From positions 124,001 through 188,000 of the forward strand of contig NZ_JACHFW010000001.1 of the NCBI RefSeq assembly GCF_014202115.1: 64,000 nucleotides of DNA, in the 5' to 3' direction. The position numbers and the translations under genes are program-made. Source of the stretch: Catenibacillus scindens. GTDB lineage: Bacteria > Bacillota > Clostridia > Lachnospirales > Lachnospiraceae. Below, piece after piece: positions 10,480 through 19,336 of the stretch (the stretch's first letter is position 1; every line of letters starts with the position of its first letter). The notes beneath the pieces were generated by a model. It ran no database searches. It saw nothing but the letters and a program-made list of their open reading frames with translations, and had not been told where the DNA came from.

Positions 10480-10661
10480 TTTTATCAGATGTAGAAAGAC
10501 TCCCGCCTCTATAGGCGGCGAGTATAACAAATTTGTATCAGTGGCGGGAGTCAATCCCCCATCTGATAAACGCTCCGCTTAAGATACACCGGGATTCGGT
10601 AAGGAAGATGTCAGCTAAAGCTGACCCGAATCCCGCGCCAAGACCCGCAAGCGGGTCTTGA
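10480..10661. repeat. Cluster of three nested intergenic hairpins
   Basis: Hairpin 1 has an outer stem TTTATCAGATG (10481-10491) with 10560-10570 and an inner stem GACTCCCGCC (10498-10507) with 10543-10552, both perfect. Hairpin 2 has CGGGATTCGG (10590-10599) with 10626-10635 and inner GTCAGCT/AGCTGAC. Hairpin 3 is CAAGACCCGC (10639-10648) with 10651-10660. No open frame covers the region. The sequence CGCTCCGC after hairpin 1 also follows an AT-rich hairpin near 52.8 kb. It may be a mobile or structural intergenic element. Confidence 0.7.
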
Positions 10662-10770
10662 ATATGAAATTTCCTAGTCTGTACAGAACCATTATGTAAA
10701 TTTTAACATTTCACAGAGCTGATGTAAACAAAAAATCTTCCGCAAATCTGTGACACAGCAATTCGCGTTA

Positions 10771-11083
10771 CTATTCATTTGCAAGCCAGCGAACAGCAAC
10801 TTTCGTGGGCTTAAACCATTCCCGCAGCGAATGTTGTGCCGGACTTTTATGAGCATTGGATTTATAACATCCGACGATAACGCTTTTCATCCCCAGTTCC
10901 CGGCAGATTTCAACGCCTTTGCCAAGTATTAATGAAGCGAAACCTTTTCGTCTCCGGACCGGGCGGACACCATATCCGATATCCCTATATTTTTTCCAGC
11001 CATTTCTCAAAAGGCATATTCTCAATACCGGCGCCGCCGTTAATTGAAGTTTCGCCCTGATCTTTATGCTCCTGAATATAATC
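10771..11083 (-). pseudogene. GNAT acetyltransferase remnant
   Basis: Two pieces of one GNAT-type acetyltransferase in different frames. The N-terminal piece (IQEHKDQGETSINGGAG, then MPFEKWLEKI) is fused directly to the end of the DUF1016 remnant. The second piece has the acetyl-CoA-binding signature IGYGVRPVRRRKGFAS and GVEICRELGMKSVIVGCYK. The roughly 35 residues that normally lie between them are missing, the frame changes at the join, and the C terminus is degenerate. It cannot make a working enzyme. Confidence 0.75.
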
Positions 11084-11451
11084 TTTCAGAAGTGTCATTT
11101 CTACAATCGCGTTGTTTTTATCTTTACAAAGAACAATACTAATTGTCGGATTTTCATCTGGGAGTTTGACCTTGCGGTCACAGTAATGCACGTACATTTT
11201 GCTGTATTGCCGTTTCAGTTCACCCAGGCTCCAGTCATTCTTGACCGCCTCAATCTCATAAAAATGTCACTCATCTATATTGGTAATATGCATGAGTTTC
11301 AAGTTCTCTGCAGAATAGCCCTTACCAAACTGCTCTGTAAGATATACTGAAAGTTCTTTTAAAAGCGGTGTTCCATACGCAGCGCGGTTCGCGCCGTGCT
11401 GTTCTTCTTCCACAATCATCCGGCCAATTTCAAAGTAAGCGTAGACCATGG
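11083..11451 (-). pseudogene. DUF1016 / PDDEXK nuclease-family remnant
   Basis: The pieces read in order as YFEIGRMIVEEEQ and LTEQFGKGYSAENLKLM (DUF1016 N terminus), a TGA stop, then HFYEIEAVKNDWSLGELKRQY, and finally MYVHYCDRKVKL with NPTISIVLCKDKNNAIVEMT from the C-terminal nuclease domain. Two internal segments, including most of the nuclease core, are absent. The front is fused in frame to a Fic remnant and the back to a GNAT remnant. Confidence 0.75.
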
Positions 11452-11796
11452 TTTCCATCGCATTCAAATTATGATTTACATGATATTCATCAAAAGCATT
11501 GTAATAAGCAACCCGATCTGTAAATTTAATATCAATCGGAGGATATCCTGCTTTCATCAGTTCCAGATTAACAAGCAACCGCCCCGTACGTCCGTTGCCA
11601 TCTATAAACAGATGAATACCTTCAAATTCAATATGGAACCGGGCGAGTCTGGGAATGATATGCTCAGTGCTTTTTCTATAAGCTTCCAGCAACTGCTCCA
11701 TTTTAGGTTGAATAAGATAATGAATCTGTTTTATCACGCTCTCTGATAATGGTATCTGCCAATCTCTGCCGCTTGTTTCACTGACATATACATAAG
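11451..11796 (-). pseudogene. Fic-family protein remnant
   Basis: Contains the Fic active-site motif HLFIDGNGRTGR (the usual HPF has become HLF) and LELMKAGYPPIDIKF. The frame reads back to 11796 (YVYVSETSGRDWQIPLSESV) without a start codon, so the N-terminal half is gone. The usual segment between SVIKQIH and YLIQPKMEQLL is also missing. Intact Fic proteins AMPylate or otherwise modify target proteins; this copy should be dead. It lies about 200 bases from tRNA-Leu. Confidence 0.75.
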
Positions 11797-11950
11797 TATT
11801 TCACCTCGCTTAGATAATAATATACCCTCTTATCGGAATAATAGCAACGCTATCGGAATAATATTTAGCGTTTATCGGAATAATGTGAAAAGACATGAAG
11901 AACAAAGCCATATTATCCATAGAAATAATTTTGCCTCGAATCTTGCCGCA

Positions 11951-11981
11951 AAAAAACAAAAAGACCCGCACCCAGCGAGCC
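11951..11981 (-). terminator. Terminator downstream of tRNA-Leu
   Basis: On the minus strand GGCTCGC pairs with GCGGGTC (two G-U pairs) around a short loop and is followed by a T-rich tail (TCTTTTTGTTTTTTT). It lies immediately 3' of the tRNA. Confidence 0.7.
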
Positions 11982-11990
11982 TAAAGCAGT

Positions 11991-12074
11991 GCAGTTGACG
12001 GGACTTGAACCCGTACGGTCGCAATGACCACTAGATCCTTAGTCTAGCGCGTATACCAATTCCGCCACAACTGC
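11991..12074 (-). tRNA. tRNA-Leu (anticodon AAG)
   Basis: An 84-base class II tRNA. The acceptor arms GCAGTTG and CAACTGC pair fully. The anticodon loop is CTAAGGA, giving anticodon AAG. A long variable arm and the T-loop GGTTCAAGTCC are present. CCA is not encoded. Confidence 0.95.
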
Positions 12075-12289
12075 ATCCTTATTCTGTTCCCAGAAGAACT
12101 CTCTGTCCTCCTGACAAATGATATATTACCATTAACCTATCAAAAAGTCAATACCTAATTTCAAAATTTTTCATTTAATTTATTCAATTCCAACTATTCG
12201 CTATAAAACCTCCATTTTCACGGCTTTCCAACAGGGTTCCTCAACCGCCGTAGGCAAAAGACAAACGCCTGATAGCCAAAAAATCTTTT

Positions 12290-12856
12290 TTAAATAAACC
12301 ACGTATTTTCATTGGTGGAGGATATGGCCATAGCGCCGGCGTCCAGCATAGTCAGCACATCCTCCTTATCTCCGATCAGTCCTCCGGCGATCACAGGCAC
12401 ATGGCAGATCTTCACCAGTTTCCGGATCACTTTTGGCATCAGGCCCGGAAGGACTTCGATCACATCCGGATGGCTGGAAAAAAGCTGGCGCCCGATACTT
12501 TCAAAAGCCAGGGAATCCAGGACAAAAAAACGCTGCACAGTGTACAGACCCAGTTCTTTTGCCCGGCGGATCATGGACGACCGTGTGGTGATGATACCAT
12601 CGGCGTGGGTATATTTTTTAATAAAGTCCACAACAATCTCTTTATTTCCAAGACCGGCAATAAGATCCAGATGCACCATAGCCAGCCGTCCTCTGTCTTT
12701 CACTTTATCCACAATCTCCCCGATATTGCAGATATCGCCGAAAAGTATAAAAATCACACCAATATCTGAAGTCAGGCATTTTTCCAGCCCTTCCATCGTC
12801 TTTACCGCACCGATCACCGGGGAATCTTCAATAGCACGGATAAAATCACGGTTCAT
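12290..12856 (-). CDS. glpP: Glycerol uptake operon antiterminator, GlpP family
   Basis: A 188-residue GlpP-type regulator. In Bacillus, GlpP binds glycerol-3-phosphate and the leader RNA of glp genes, preventing termination. Recognisable segments are SPVIGAVKTMEGLEKCL, MVHLDLIAGLG, GIITTRSSMI, a central VQRFFVLDSLAF and the C-terminal VIAGGLIGDKEDV with GAMAISSTN. It is the last gene of the glycerol cluster in the direction of transcription and is separated from the DUF1667 gene by about 280 bases containing a hairpin element. Confidence 0.9.
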   Translation of the reverse strand: MNRDFIRAIEDSPVIGAVKTMEGLEKCLTSDIGVIFILFGDICNIGEIVDKVKDRGRLAMVHLDLIAGLGNKEIVVDFIKKYTHADGIITTRSSMIRRAKELGLYTVQRFFVLDSLAFESIGRQLFSSHPDVIEVLPGLMPKVIRKLVKICHVPVIAGGLIGDKEDVLTMLDAGAMAISSTNENTWFI

Positions 12857-13002
12857 AAACGCCAGTCCCTTTCTTTTTCTCTGCGGCCCTGGGGCAGAAA
12901 GCCTATAAGATCACACAAAACACAGACATCCGCCCCCTGTGTCTGCCGCCGCTTTTATTTCCACGGGCAACGAGCCATTCAGATATGCCTGCATATCCCT
13001 TT

Positions 13003-13070
13003 GGCGGCCGCCGCGAGAATCAAATATCGGCGCAGGAAACGTCATAATAAAAATTATTATGACGTTTCCT
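13003..13070. repeat. Intergenic hairpin element, copy 1
   Basis: AGGAAACGTCATAATA at 13034-13049 and its exact complement at 13055-13070 form a perfect 16-bp stem with a five-base loop. The flanking GC-rich part (13003-13033, ending CAAATATCGGCGC) resembles the flank of the hairpin at 58305-58339 read on the other strand. The rest of the 280-base gap holds a small GATATG/CATATC hairpin and no gene that I can support. Confidence 0.7.
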
Positions 13071-13136
13071 ATAATTTAAGTCAACATACCACAGGAAATG
13101 ACGGATGTCAAGTGTATCTATTCAGCCATGCGGCTC

Positions 13137-13496
13137 TTATAACACGGTTTTTGTGGCAATAATGTCTACCCCGGTGCCGGCTGCATTTTCCAAAATCACA
13201 TCGCCCATATGAACAGGCGCTTTGACGCTGACGCCTCTGAGGGCCCGGACGCAGTCAAATATTTTATCCTTGGGAATATCTTCCTTTGTCTTTACAGAAA
13301 CTACCGGCGCGCTGCCTCCCTCCACCGTAACCGTGCTTGTCACAATGCGGGTAGGATGTGTCACTTCCTTGCGGGCATAATCGTCGCCCCGCTTACATGT
13401 ATTTCCTGTAACGCTTTTAATTTCCCCATTTTCCAGGACAACGGTCACAGCACAGCCCAGAGGGCATCCGATACAGGTCAATTCTCTCTTTTCCAT
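13137..13496 (-). CDS. DUF1667 Cys-rich redox-associated protein
   Basis: A 119-residue protein of the DUF1667 family. The N terminus has a CIGCPLGC motif plus a later Cys (GNTCKRG), suited to binding a metal or Fe-S centre. In many Firmicutes this gene follows the two flavoprotein genes of an anaerobic glycerol-3-phosphate dehydrogenase-like system, as here, and it may act as a GlpC-like or accessory redox subunit. Its stop is followed by a gap; upstream it is only 17 bases from the flavoprotein gene, so it is probably cotranscribed. Confidence 0.88.
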   Translation of the reverse strand: MEKRELTCIGCPLGCAVTVVLENGEIKSVTGNTCKRGDDYARKEVTHPTRIVTSTVTVEGGSAPVVSVKTKEDIPKDKIFDCVRALRGVSVKAPVHMGDVILENAAGTGVDIIATKTVL

Positions 13497-13513
13497 TCCT
13501 TATGTCCCTCCTG

Positions 13514-14794
13514 TCATTCCTGCTCAATACGGATCGTAATGGTCTCCAGATCCGGATATTTTTCTATTTCTGCTTTCTTTAAAACGATATTCTCCATCTC
13601 ACCGGGGGCCAGAACCCTCTTTTTGCGCCGGGAAATGCAGGTGTCTCCAAAATATGTACATACACTGGCATTTTTATATACATTGCCTACGCGGAAGCGG
13701 ACGGTCAGGGTATCTTCCATATGTTCCGGACGGACAAAGACCGGCACAGTATAGCGCACGCCGTTCTCACCCTTGAGGGAAACCGCGCGCCCGCCCTGAA
13801 ATTCCTCTGTATTTCCCAATTTTTGAGCCTGGACATAAGCCGCCGCACATTTCCCGGCCATGTGAGCCTCCTCGGACACGTAATCTACCAGATCATGGAC
13901 GTGGAGAACATTTCCGCAGGCAAAAACGCCGTCAATACTTGTTTCCAGACTTTCGTTGACTACAGGGCCGTTAGTCACCGGGCTGATCTGCACACCAATT
14001 CCGCGGGAAAGCTCATTTTCCGGGATCAGACCCACTGACAGCAGCAGCGTGTCACAGGAAATATATTCTTCCGTCCCCGCCACCGGCTTTCCGTCGCTGC
14101 CAACCTGGGCGATGGTCACGCCTTTGACCCGGTCTTTCCCGTCAATATCAATCACTGTATGACTTAACTTTAACGGAATGCCAAAGTCGTCAAGACACTG
14201 TACAATATTGCGCTTCAATCCTCCGGAGTAAGGCATCAGCTCAGCTACAACCTTAACTTTTGCCCCTTCCAGGGTCATACGGCGGGCCATGATCAGACCG
14301 ATGTCACCGGAACCTAAGATCACAACCTCCCGGCCCGGCATGTAGCCTTCCATATTCACAAGGCGCTGAGCCGTTCCCGCAGAGAAAATCCCCGCCGGGC
14401 GGTATCCCGGAATATTCAGGGCGCCTCTCGGACGCTCCCGGCATCCCATGGCAAGGACAATAGCTCCGGCTTTGATCCGGGTCAGGCCCTCTTCCCGGCT
14501 GATAGCTGTGATCACCCGGTCTTTTGAAATATCCGCCACCATTGTATTTAATTTATATTCAATTTCCATATCCAGTACTTTCTGGATAAAACGTCCCGCA
14601 TATTCCGGTCCGGTCAGTTCTTCTTTAAATGTGTGCAGTCCAAAACCGTTGTGAATGCACTGATTTAAAATTCCGCCAAGCTCTTTATCTCTCTCAAGGA
14701 TCAGCACGCTTTCAATCCCGCTTTCTCTGGCGGAAATTGCCGCCGCAAGCCCCGCCGGGCCGCCGCCTACGATCACAATATCATATGCTTTCAT
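13514..14794 (-). CDS. FAD-dependent pyridine nucleotide oxidoreductase of the glp cluster
   Basis: A 426-residue flavoprotein. The start is the ATG at 14794 (MKAYDIVIVGGGPAGLAAA), one base after the preceding stop and nine bases after GAGGG. It shows an FAD-binding GGGPAG loop, an NAD-binding ILGSGDIGLIMARR and a C-terminal FAD motif GVFACGNVLHVHDLV. In this conserved arrangement it is likely the partner that passes electrons between the glycerol-3-phosphate dehydrogenase-like subunit and NAD or another carrier, as GlpB does in Escherichia coli. It is not a simple homologue of GlpB by sequence. Confidence 0.85.
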   Translation of the reverse strand: MKAYDIVIVGGGPAGLAAAISARESGIESVLILERDKELGGILNQCIHNGFGLHTFKEELTGPEYAGRFIQKVLDMEIEYKLNTMVADISKDRVITAISREEGLTRIKAGAIVLAMGCRERPRGALNIPGYRPAGIFSAGTAQRLVNMEGYMPGREVVILGSGDIGLIMARRMTLEGAKVKVVAELMPYSGGLKRNIVQCLDDFGIPLKLSHTVIDIDGKDRVKGVTIAQVGSDGKPVAGTEEYISCDTLLLSVGLIPENELSRGIGVQISPVTNGPVVNESLETSIDGVFACGNVLHVHDLVDYVSEEAHMAGKCAAAYVQAQKLGNTEEFQGGRAVSLKGENGVRYTVPVFVRPEHMEDTLTVRFRVGNVYKNASVCTYFGDTCISRRKKRVLAPGEMENIVLKKAEIEKYPDLETITIRIEQE

Positions 14795-14795
14795 C

Positions 14796-16238
14796 TTACA
14801 TTCCCTCCATCTCTTTACTGCGTCCCACAACGATCTCCGAGCCCGGACCGCTCTTTGTCAGCTCCAGCATGGAAAGGGGAACTTCTCTATGTAAAATCTC
14901 CATGGTTCTTGGAGAGCAAAAGCCGGCCTGGCACCGTCCCATGCCGGCACGGACACGGCGCTTTACGCCGTCCAGAGAACGGGCTCCCAGAGGTCTGTGA
15001 ATCGCGTCCATGATCTCCCCTTCAGAAACCATTTCACACCGGCAGATAATATTGCCGTAGGCAGGATTTTGTCGGATCAACGCGGCGCGCTCCTCCTGTT
15101 TCATAGCGTCCAGATGGGGAATGCCTCTCCGTGTTCCCACAAAGTTGGGATTGGCCTCCAGTCCCAGTTTTTGGGCGATCATCCCGGCAACCATAACGCC
15201 GATGGCCGGGGCGCTGGTCAGTCCCGGAGATTCAATGCCTGCGGCGTCAAAAAATCCGGGAGCTTCCTCCACCTCTTTAATAATAAATTCATCCCCGTCC
15301 TCATGGGCTCTCAGCCCGGCAAAAGAGGTGATCACCTGGCGGATTGGAAGATCTTTGACACTCTCCTTAGCCTTTTCAATAAGAAAATCCAGCCCTTCCC
15401 GCGTGGTGTTGGTAGCTTCCTTGTCCTCAATATCAGCAGCAGTTGGGCCTACCAGAAGATTTCCGTGAACGGTAGGCGTCACAAGGACGCCTTTACCCAT
15501 GGCGCTTGGAAGCTGGAAAATCGTGTGGGATACATAATTGCCTACATTTTTATCCAGAAGGCAGTACTCCCCTTTTCTCGCCGTAATATGGATTTTATCT
15601 TTGCTGACCATGTTGTGAAACTTATCCGCATAAACTCCCGCAGCATTGACAACAGTTTTAGCATAGATCGTTCCCTGATCCGTAGTCACTGTATAGCCGC
15701 TGTCTGTACGCCCGATAGATTCCACCTCTGTCCCAAATTTAAACTCCACGCCGTTGACCGCCGCGTTTTCCGCCAGGGCAATGGTCAGGTTAAAGGGACA
15801 TACGATCCCGCCTGTGGGGGCATATAAAGCCCCAATAACAGCGTCCGACAAATTCGGTTCCAGGGCCATAAGCTGTTCCCGGTTTAAAATTTCCAATCCC
15901 GGAACGCCATTTTTTTCGCCCCGCGCCTTTAAAGTCTCAAGCACCGAAAATCCCGCCTCATCTGTGCAGATCACCATAGATCCGTTGCGCTTAAAAGAAA
16001 AATCCAGATCTTTTGAGAGCTGCTCCATCATGGCGTTTCCTTCCACATTGAGTTTTGCCTTTAATGTGCCGCTCTCCGCGTCAAACCCGGCATGGACAAT
16101 AGCGCTGTTTGCTTTAGATGTGCCGCAGCACACATCCTCCTCCTTCTCCACAACACAGGCATTAAGCCTGTATTTTGACAATTCTCTGGCGATAGCGCTT
16201 CCAACCACACCCGCGCCGATAATTACTGCATCATACAT
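14796..16238 (-). CDS. GlpA-like FAD-dependent glycerol-3-phosphate dehydrogenase subunit
   Basis: A 480-residue FAD-dependent oxidoreductase of the DAO/GlpA type. The N terminus IGAGVVGSAIARELSKY binds FAD, and a GTSKANSAIVHAGFD motif follows. The C terminus carries a BFD-like [2Fe-2S] module with ICRCEMVSEGEI and CQAGFC. The family oxidises sn-glycerol 3-phosphate to dihydroxyacetone phosphate. It begins the three-gene unit with the second flavoprotein and DUF1667. About 60-100 bases upstream is a terminator-like hairpin that could be the GlpP target. Confidence 0.87.
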   Translation of the reverse strand: MYDAVIIGAGVVGSAIARELSKYRLNACVVEKEEDVCCGTSKANSAIVHAGFDAESGTLKAKLNVEGNAMMEQLSKDLDFSFKRNGSMVICTDEAGFSVLETLKARGEKNGVPGLEILNREQLMALEPNLSDAVIGALYAPTGGIVCPFNLTIALAENAAVNGVEFKFGTEVESIGRTDSGYTVTTDQGTIYAKTVVNAAGVYADKFHNMVSKDKIHITARKGEYCLLDKNVGNYVSHTIFQLPSAMGKGVLVTPTVHGNLLVGPTAADIEDKEATNTTREGLDFLIEKAKESVKDLPIRQVITSFAGLRAHEDGDEFIIKEVEEAPGFFDAAGIESPGLTSAPAIGVMVAGMIAQKLGLEANPNFVGTRRGIPHLDAMKQEERAALIRQNPAYGNIICRCEMVSEGEIMDAIHRPLGARSLDGVKRRVRAGMGRCQAGFCSPRTMEILHREVPLSMLELTKSGPGSEIVVGRSKEMEGM

Positions 16239-16292
16239 TTGATCATCTCCCTGTCTTATCTAGAAAACAACAAAATTTTTGCCGTTTGCCAT

Positions 16293-16345
16293 AAAAAATC
16301 AGGCAAAACAGGCATACAACCTAATGTACACCTGATCCTGCCTGA
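16293..16345 (-). terminator. Terminator after MATE gene, possible GlpP-controlled leader
   Basis: TCAGGCA (16299-16305) pairs with TGCCTGA (16339-16345), with an inner CAGG/CCTG, and six Ts follow on the minus strand. It lies 3' of the MATE gene and 5' of the glpA-like gene, so it could act as a plain terminator or as an antitermination site. Confidence 0.65.
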
Positions 16346-16410
16346 CTCTAAACTCCTGGCATCTTTATAATCCGTCGTCTAAAAATCTCTCAAACAGGCG
16401 ACGGATGCTT

Positions 16411-17802
16411 TTATTCATTAGAAACTTTATGGTCTGCAACTATGTTACCACAGCCGTCGCCTTTTTTCAATCCTCTCAGGCAGAAAATAAACCAAAGAAC
16501 TAGGACAATTCCTTTTAAGAAACTTGAAATACTTATGCTCCACCAGATTCCGTTAAGCCCCAGAGCCGTTGCCGACAACACAAGCGCCATTGGGATGCGG
16601 GCGGCGGTCAGGATAATACTCTCCACAGCGGGAGGCATAGTCCGTCCCAGCCCGGAAAAAGCGCCTGTTGTCATGATTTCCATACATAAAAAGATTTCCG
16701 ACACTCCAAGGATCTGCAGGTAGTCCACCCCCATGGGCCAAAGATCGGCTTGTGGAATAAAAATCCGAAAAATATATCCGGGAAGGAAAAGAAGAATAAC
16801 TGTACACAAAATCCCCCAACATACGGTAAGGACCGTGGCCGTCCGATAGCCTTTGCGAACGCGCTCCATATTCCCGGCTCCGTAATTTTGTCCGATAAAA
16901 GCGTTGACCGCCACAGAAAATCCATCAGCAGCCATCCATGAAATGGATTCAATCTGATTTCCCACTTTCTGAACCGCCACAGCGGAGTCTCCCCATCCTG
17001 CAATAATTCTGGCAATAACCATAGAGATAAACGTAAAAATCATACTCTGTACAGCTATAGGCAAACTGATACAAACAATGGTTTTTAAACGCGAAAGATC
17101 CGGACGGCTCAAAAGATGGAGCTTCGAAAAAATTAACGCATCATTGCGCACTGAAAGGACAAGAACCAAAGTCACTATAGCCTGGGCAAGCACTGTAGCC
17201 AGCGCAGCTCCAGCCACCCCCAGCTTCGGAAAAGGGCCAATGCCAAAAATCAGCACCGGATCCATAATAAAATTAAATCCAAGCCCCACACAGGTTGCCA
17301 AAAAAGGAGTCTGACTGTTGCCCATGGCGTTAATAATCCCGCCCATGATCACATTAACAAAGTTGAACGTAATCAGCCCGCAGGTAATCATCATATAAAT
17401 TTGGGCGTCTGCCACAACCAACGGGCTGTTAAGGGCAAAGAAACCAATAAGCGGTCCGTTAAAAATCAGTGCGAGAAGACCATAAAGGATACCAGAAATA
17501 ATGCCCATCTGAAGGGCACTTCTGGCATAACATACGGCCTCATCACTATCTTTGGCGCCAAGAGCATGGGCTACTTTAATCTGTCCCCCGACCCGTGACA
17601 AGGATGTAATTCCGTTCGCCAGCCACATATACATACCGGCCGCCCCCACGGCGGCAACCGCGTCACTCCCCACTCTGCCAATCCAGATCATATCCACCAT
17701 ATTATAGGCCATCTGCACAAGCGATGTCCCGACTACCGGCAGTGCCAGCCGTGTTAAGGATGGGTAAATAGGCCCTTCCAGCAAATTAATTGATCGTTTC
17801 AT
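16411..17802 (-). CDS. MATE-family multidrug/solute antiporter
   Basis: A 463-residue integral membrane protein with twelve predicted helices and the two-fold MATE architecture (GTSLVQMAYNMVDMIWIG at the start of repeat 1; AVQKVGNQIESISWMAADGF in repeat 2). Members exchange Na+ or H+ for drugs or metabolites. The start abuts the glpK stop (TAAATG), so the two are transcribed together. It is odd to find an efflux-type transporter here in place of a glycerol facilitator; its substrate is unknown. Confidence 0.9.
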   Translation of the reverse strand: MKRSINLLEGPIYPSLTRLALPVVGTSLVQMAYNMVDMIWIGRVGSDAVAAVGAAGMYMWLANGITSLSRVGGQIKVAHALGAKDSDEAVCYARSALQMGIISGILYGLLALIFNGPLIGFFALNSPLVVADAQIYMMITCGLITFNFVNVIMGGIINAMGNSQTPFLATCVGLGFNFIMDPVLIFGIGPFPKLGVAGAALATVLAQAIVTLVLVLSVRNDALIFSKLHLLSRPDLSRLKTIVCISLPIAVQSMIFTFISMVIARIIAGWGDSAVAVQKVGNQIESISWMAADGFSVAVNAFIGQNYGAGNMERVRKGYRTATVLTVCWGILCTVILLFLPGYIFRIFIPQADLWPMGVDYLQILGVSEIFLCMEIMTTGAFSGLGRTMPPAVESIILTAARIPMALVLSATALGLNGIWWSISISSFLKGIVLVLWFIFCLRGLKKGDGCGNIVADHKVSNE

Positions 17803-19296
17803 TTAGTCCTCCCGGCTCCAGACAAGAGCGCATCGGACAGCCCTCTCCCAGCCTTTCAGTTTTTTCTCTGCTTTATCCCGGTCCATAGACGGTTCAAAAC
17901 TTCTCGCTAACTTCCAGTTAGCTTTAATCTCTTCTTTATCTGTCCAATACCCTACGGCCAGTCCGGCCAGATAGGCTGCCCCAAGAGCCGTCGTCTCTAA
18001 GCATGCCGGTTTTTGTACGTGGACATTTAAAATATCCGCCTGAAACTGCATCAGCAGACTGTTGGCGGCGGCGCCGCCGTCCACCTTTAAAGATTTAAGA
18101 CAGCTTCCTGTATCTTTTTCCATAGCTTTAAGGACATCGTAAGTCTGATAGGCAATGGATTCCAGAGCCGCCCGGACAAAATGCCCGCGTCCGGTGCCCC
18201 GTGTCATACCCACAGCCATTCCCCTGGCATGGGAATCCCAGTAGGGCGCTCCCAGCCCGGTAAAGGCGGGAACAATATAAACCCCGCCGGTATCCTCTAC
18301 CTCCCTGGCCACAGCCTCTGAGATTGCCGAACTTTCAATCATCATCAACTCATCTCTGAGCCACTGGATGCAGGCTCCGGCTACAAACACACTGCCTTCA
18401 AGGGCATACTCTACCGAATCGCTGCAGCTTGCCCCAATGGTCGTCACCAGGCCATGATGGCTCTTCACTGGCGTCTTCCCTGTATTCATCAGAAGAAAAC
18501 ATCCCGTTCCGTAAGTATTTTTCACGCTGCCCGGCTCAAAGCAGCACTGTCCAAATAATGCAGCCTGCTGATCTCCCGCAGCTCCGGCGATCTTAATTGG
18601 CGCGCCAAAATACTCTGCCAGTGTTTCACCGTACACACAGCTTGAAGGCTTCACCTGGGCAAGCATAGAAGCTGGTATGTCGAAATAATCCAAAATTTTT
18701 TCATCCCAGCAAAGTTTATGGATATCAAAAAGCATCGTTCGGGAGGCATTGGTATAATCCGTCACAAAGACTTTGCCACCAGTCAGCTTCCAAATCAGCC
18801 ATGTGTCCACAGTGCCAAATAAGAGCTTCCCTTCCAATGCCCGCGCTCGCGCCCCTTCCACGTGATTAAGAATCCACTGGATCTTTGTGGCGCTGAAATA
18901 AGGGTCTGGCACCAGCCCTGTAGTATCTTTAATATACTGGCAAAATTCCGGATCAAGTCCATCAATCACAGGCGCCGTCCTGCGGCACTGCCAGACAATA
19001 GCGTGATACACCGGCTCCCCTGTCTCCTTGTCCCACACAATGGACGTTTCTCTCTGGTTTGTAATACCGATGGCCTCGATCTGCCAAGGCCCCACTCCGG
19101 CCGCAGCTATGGCTTTTTCCGCCACAGAGCGCTGAGAATACCAAATCTCCTGGGCATCATGTTCAACCCATCCCGGCTTGGGATAATACTGAGGAAACTC
19201 TTCCTGGGCAATCGCCGCGATATTTCCCCGTTTGTCAAATAAAATCGCTCTGGAACTGGTAGTTCCCTGATCCAGAGACATAATATATTTCTCCAC
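17803..19296 (-). CDS. glpK: Glycerol kinase
   Basis: FGGY-family sugar kinase of 497 residues, converting glycerol and ATP to sn-glycerol 3-phosphate. It shows the N-terminal phosphate loop [11 protein letters not shown], the substrate segment [11 protein letters not shown], the glycerol-kinase segment [14 protein letters not shown] and the C-terminal [17 protein letters not shown]-binding region. GTG at 19296 is used, seven bases after GGGGAGG. The region containing the Firmicutes HPr-phosphorylated histidine could not be assigned with confidence. It heads the glp cluster. Confidence 0.96.
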   Translation of the reverse strand: MEKYIMSLDQGTTSSRAILFDKRGNIAAIAQEEFPQYYPKPGWVEHDAQEIWYSQRSVAEKAIAAAGVGPWQIEAIGITNQRETSIVWDKETGEPVYHAIVWQCRRTAPVIDGLDPEFCQYIKDTTGLVPDPYFSATKIQWILNHVEGARARALEGKLLFGTVDTWLIWKLTGGKVFVTDYTNASRTMLFDIHKLCWDEKILDYFDIPASMLAQVKPSSCVYGETLAEYFGAPIKIAGAAGDQQAALFGQCCFEPGSVKNTYGTGCFLLMNTGKTPVKSHHGLVTTIGASCSDSVEYALEGSVFVAGACIQWLRDELMMIESSAISEAVAREVEDTGGVYIVPAFTGLGAPYWDSHARGMAVGMTRGTGRGHFVRAALESIAYQTYDVLKAMEKDTGSCLKSLKVDGGAAANSLLMQFQADILNVHVQKPACLETTALGAAYLAGLAVGYWTDKEEIKANWKLARSFEPSMDRDKAEKKLKGWERAVRCALVWSRED

Positions 19297-19336
19297 TGAT
19301 AAAACCTCCCCACAGCCTGCGCCGCCTCAGGCACGC

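Noticed and set aside
14997-15827. A 276-codon plus-strand frame opposite the GlpA-like gene
   Set aside because: Antisense shadow of a conserved flavoprotein gene.
13137-19296. A new anaerobic respiratory complex in the glycerol cluster
   Set aside because: The two flavoproteins with DUF1667 and GlpK form a known Firmicutes arrangement; only the MATE insertion is unusual.
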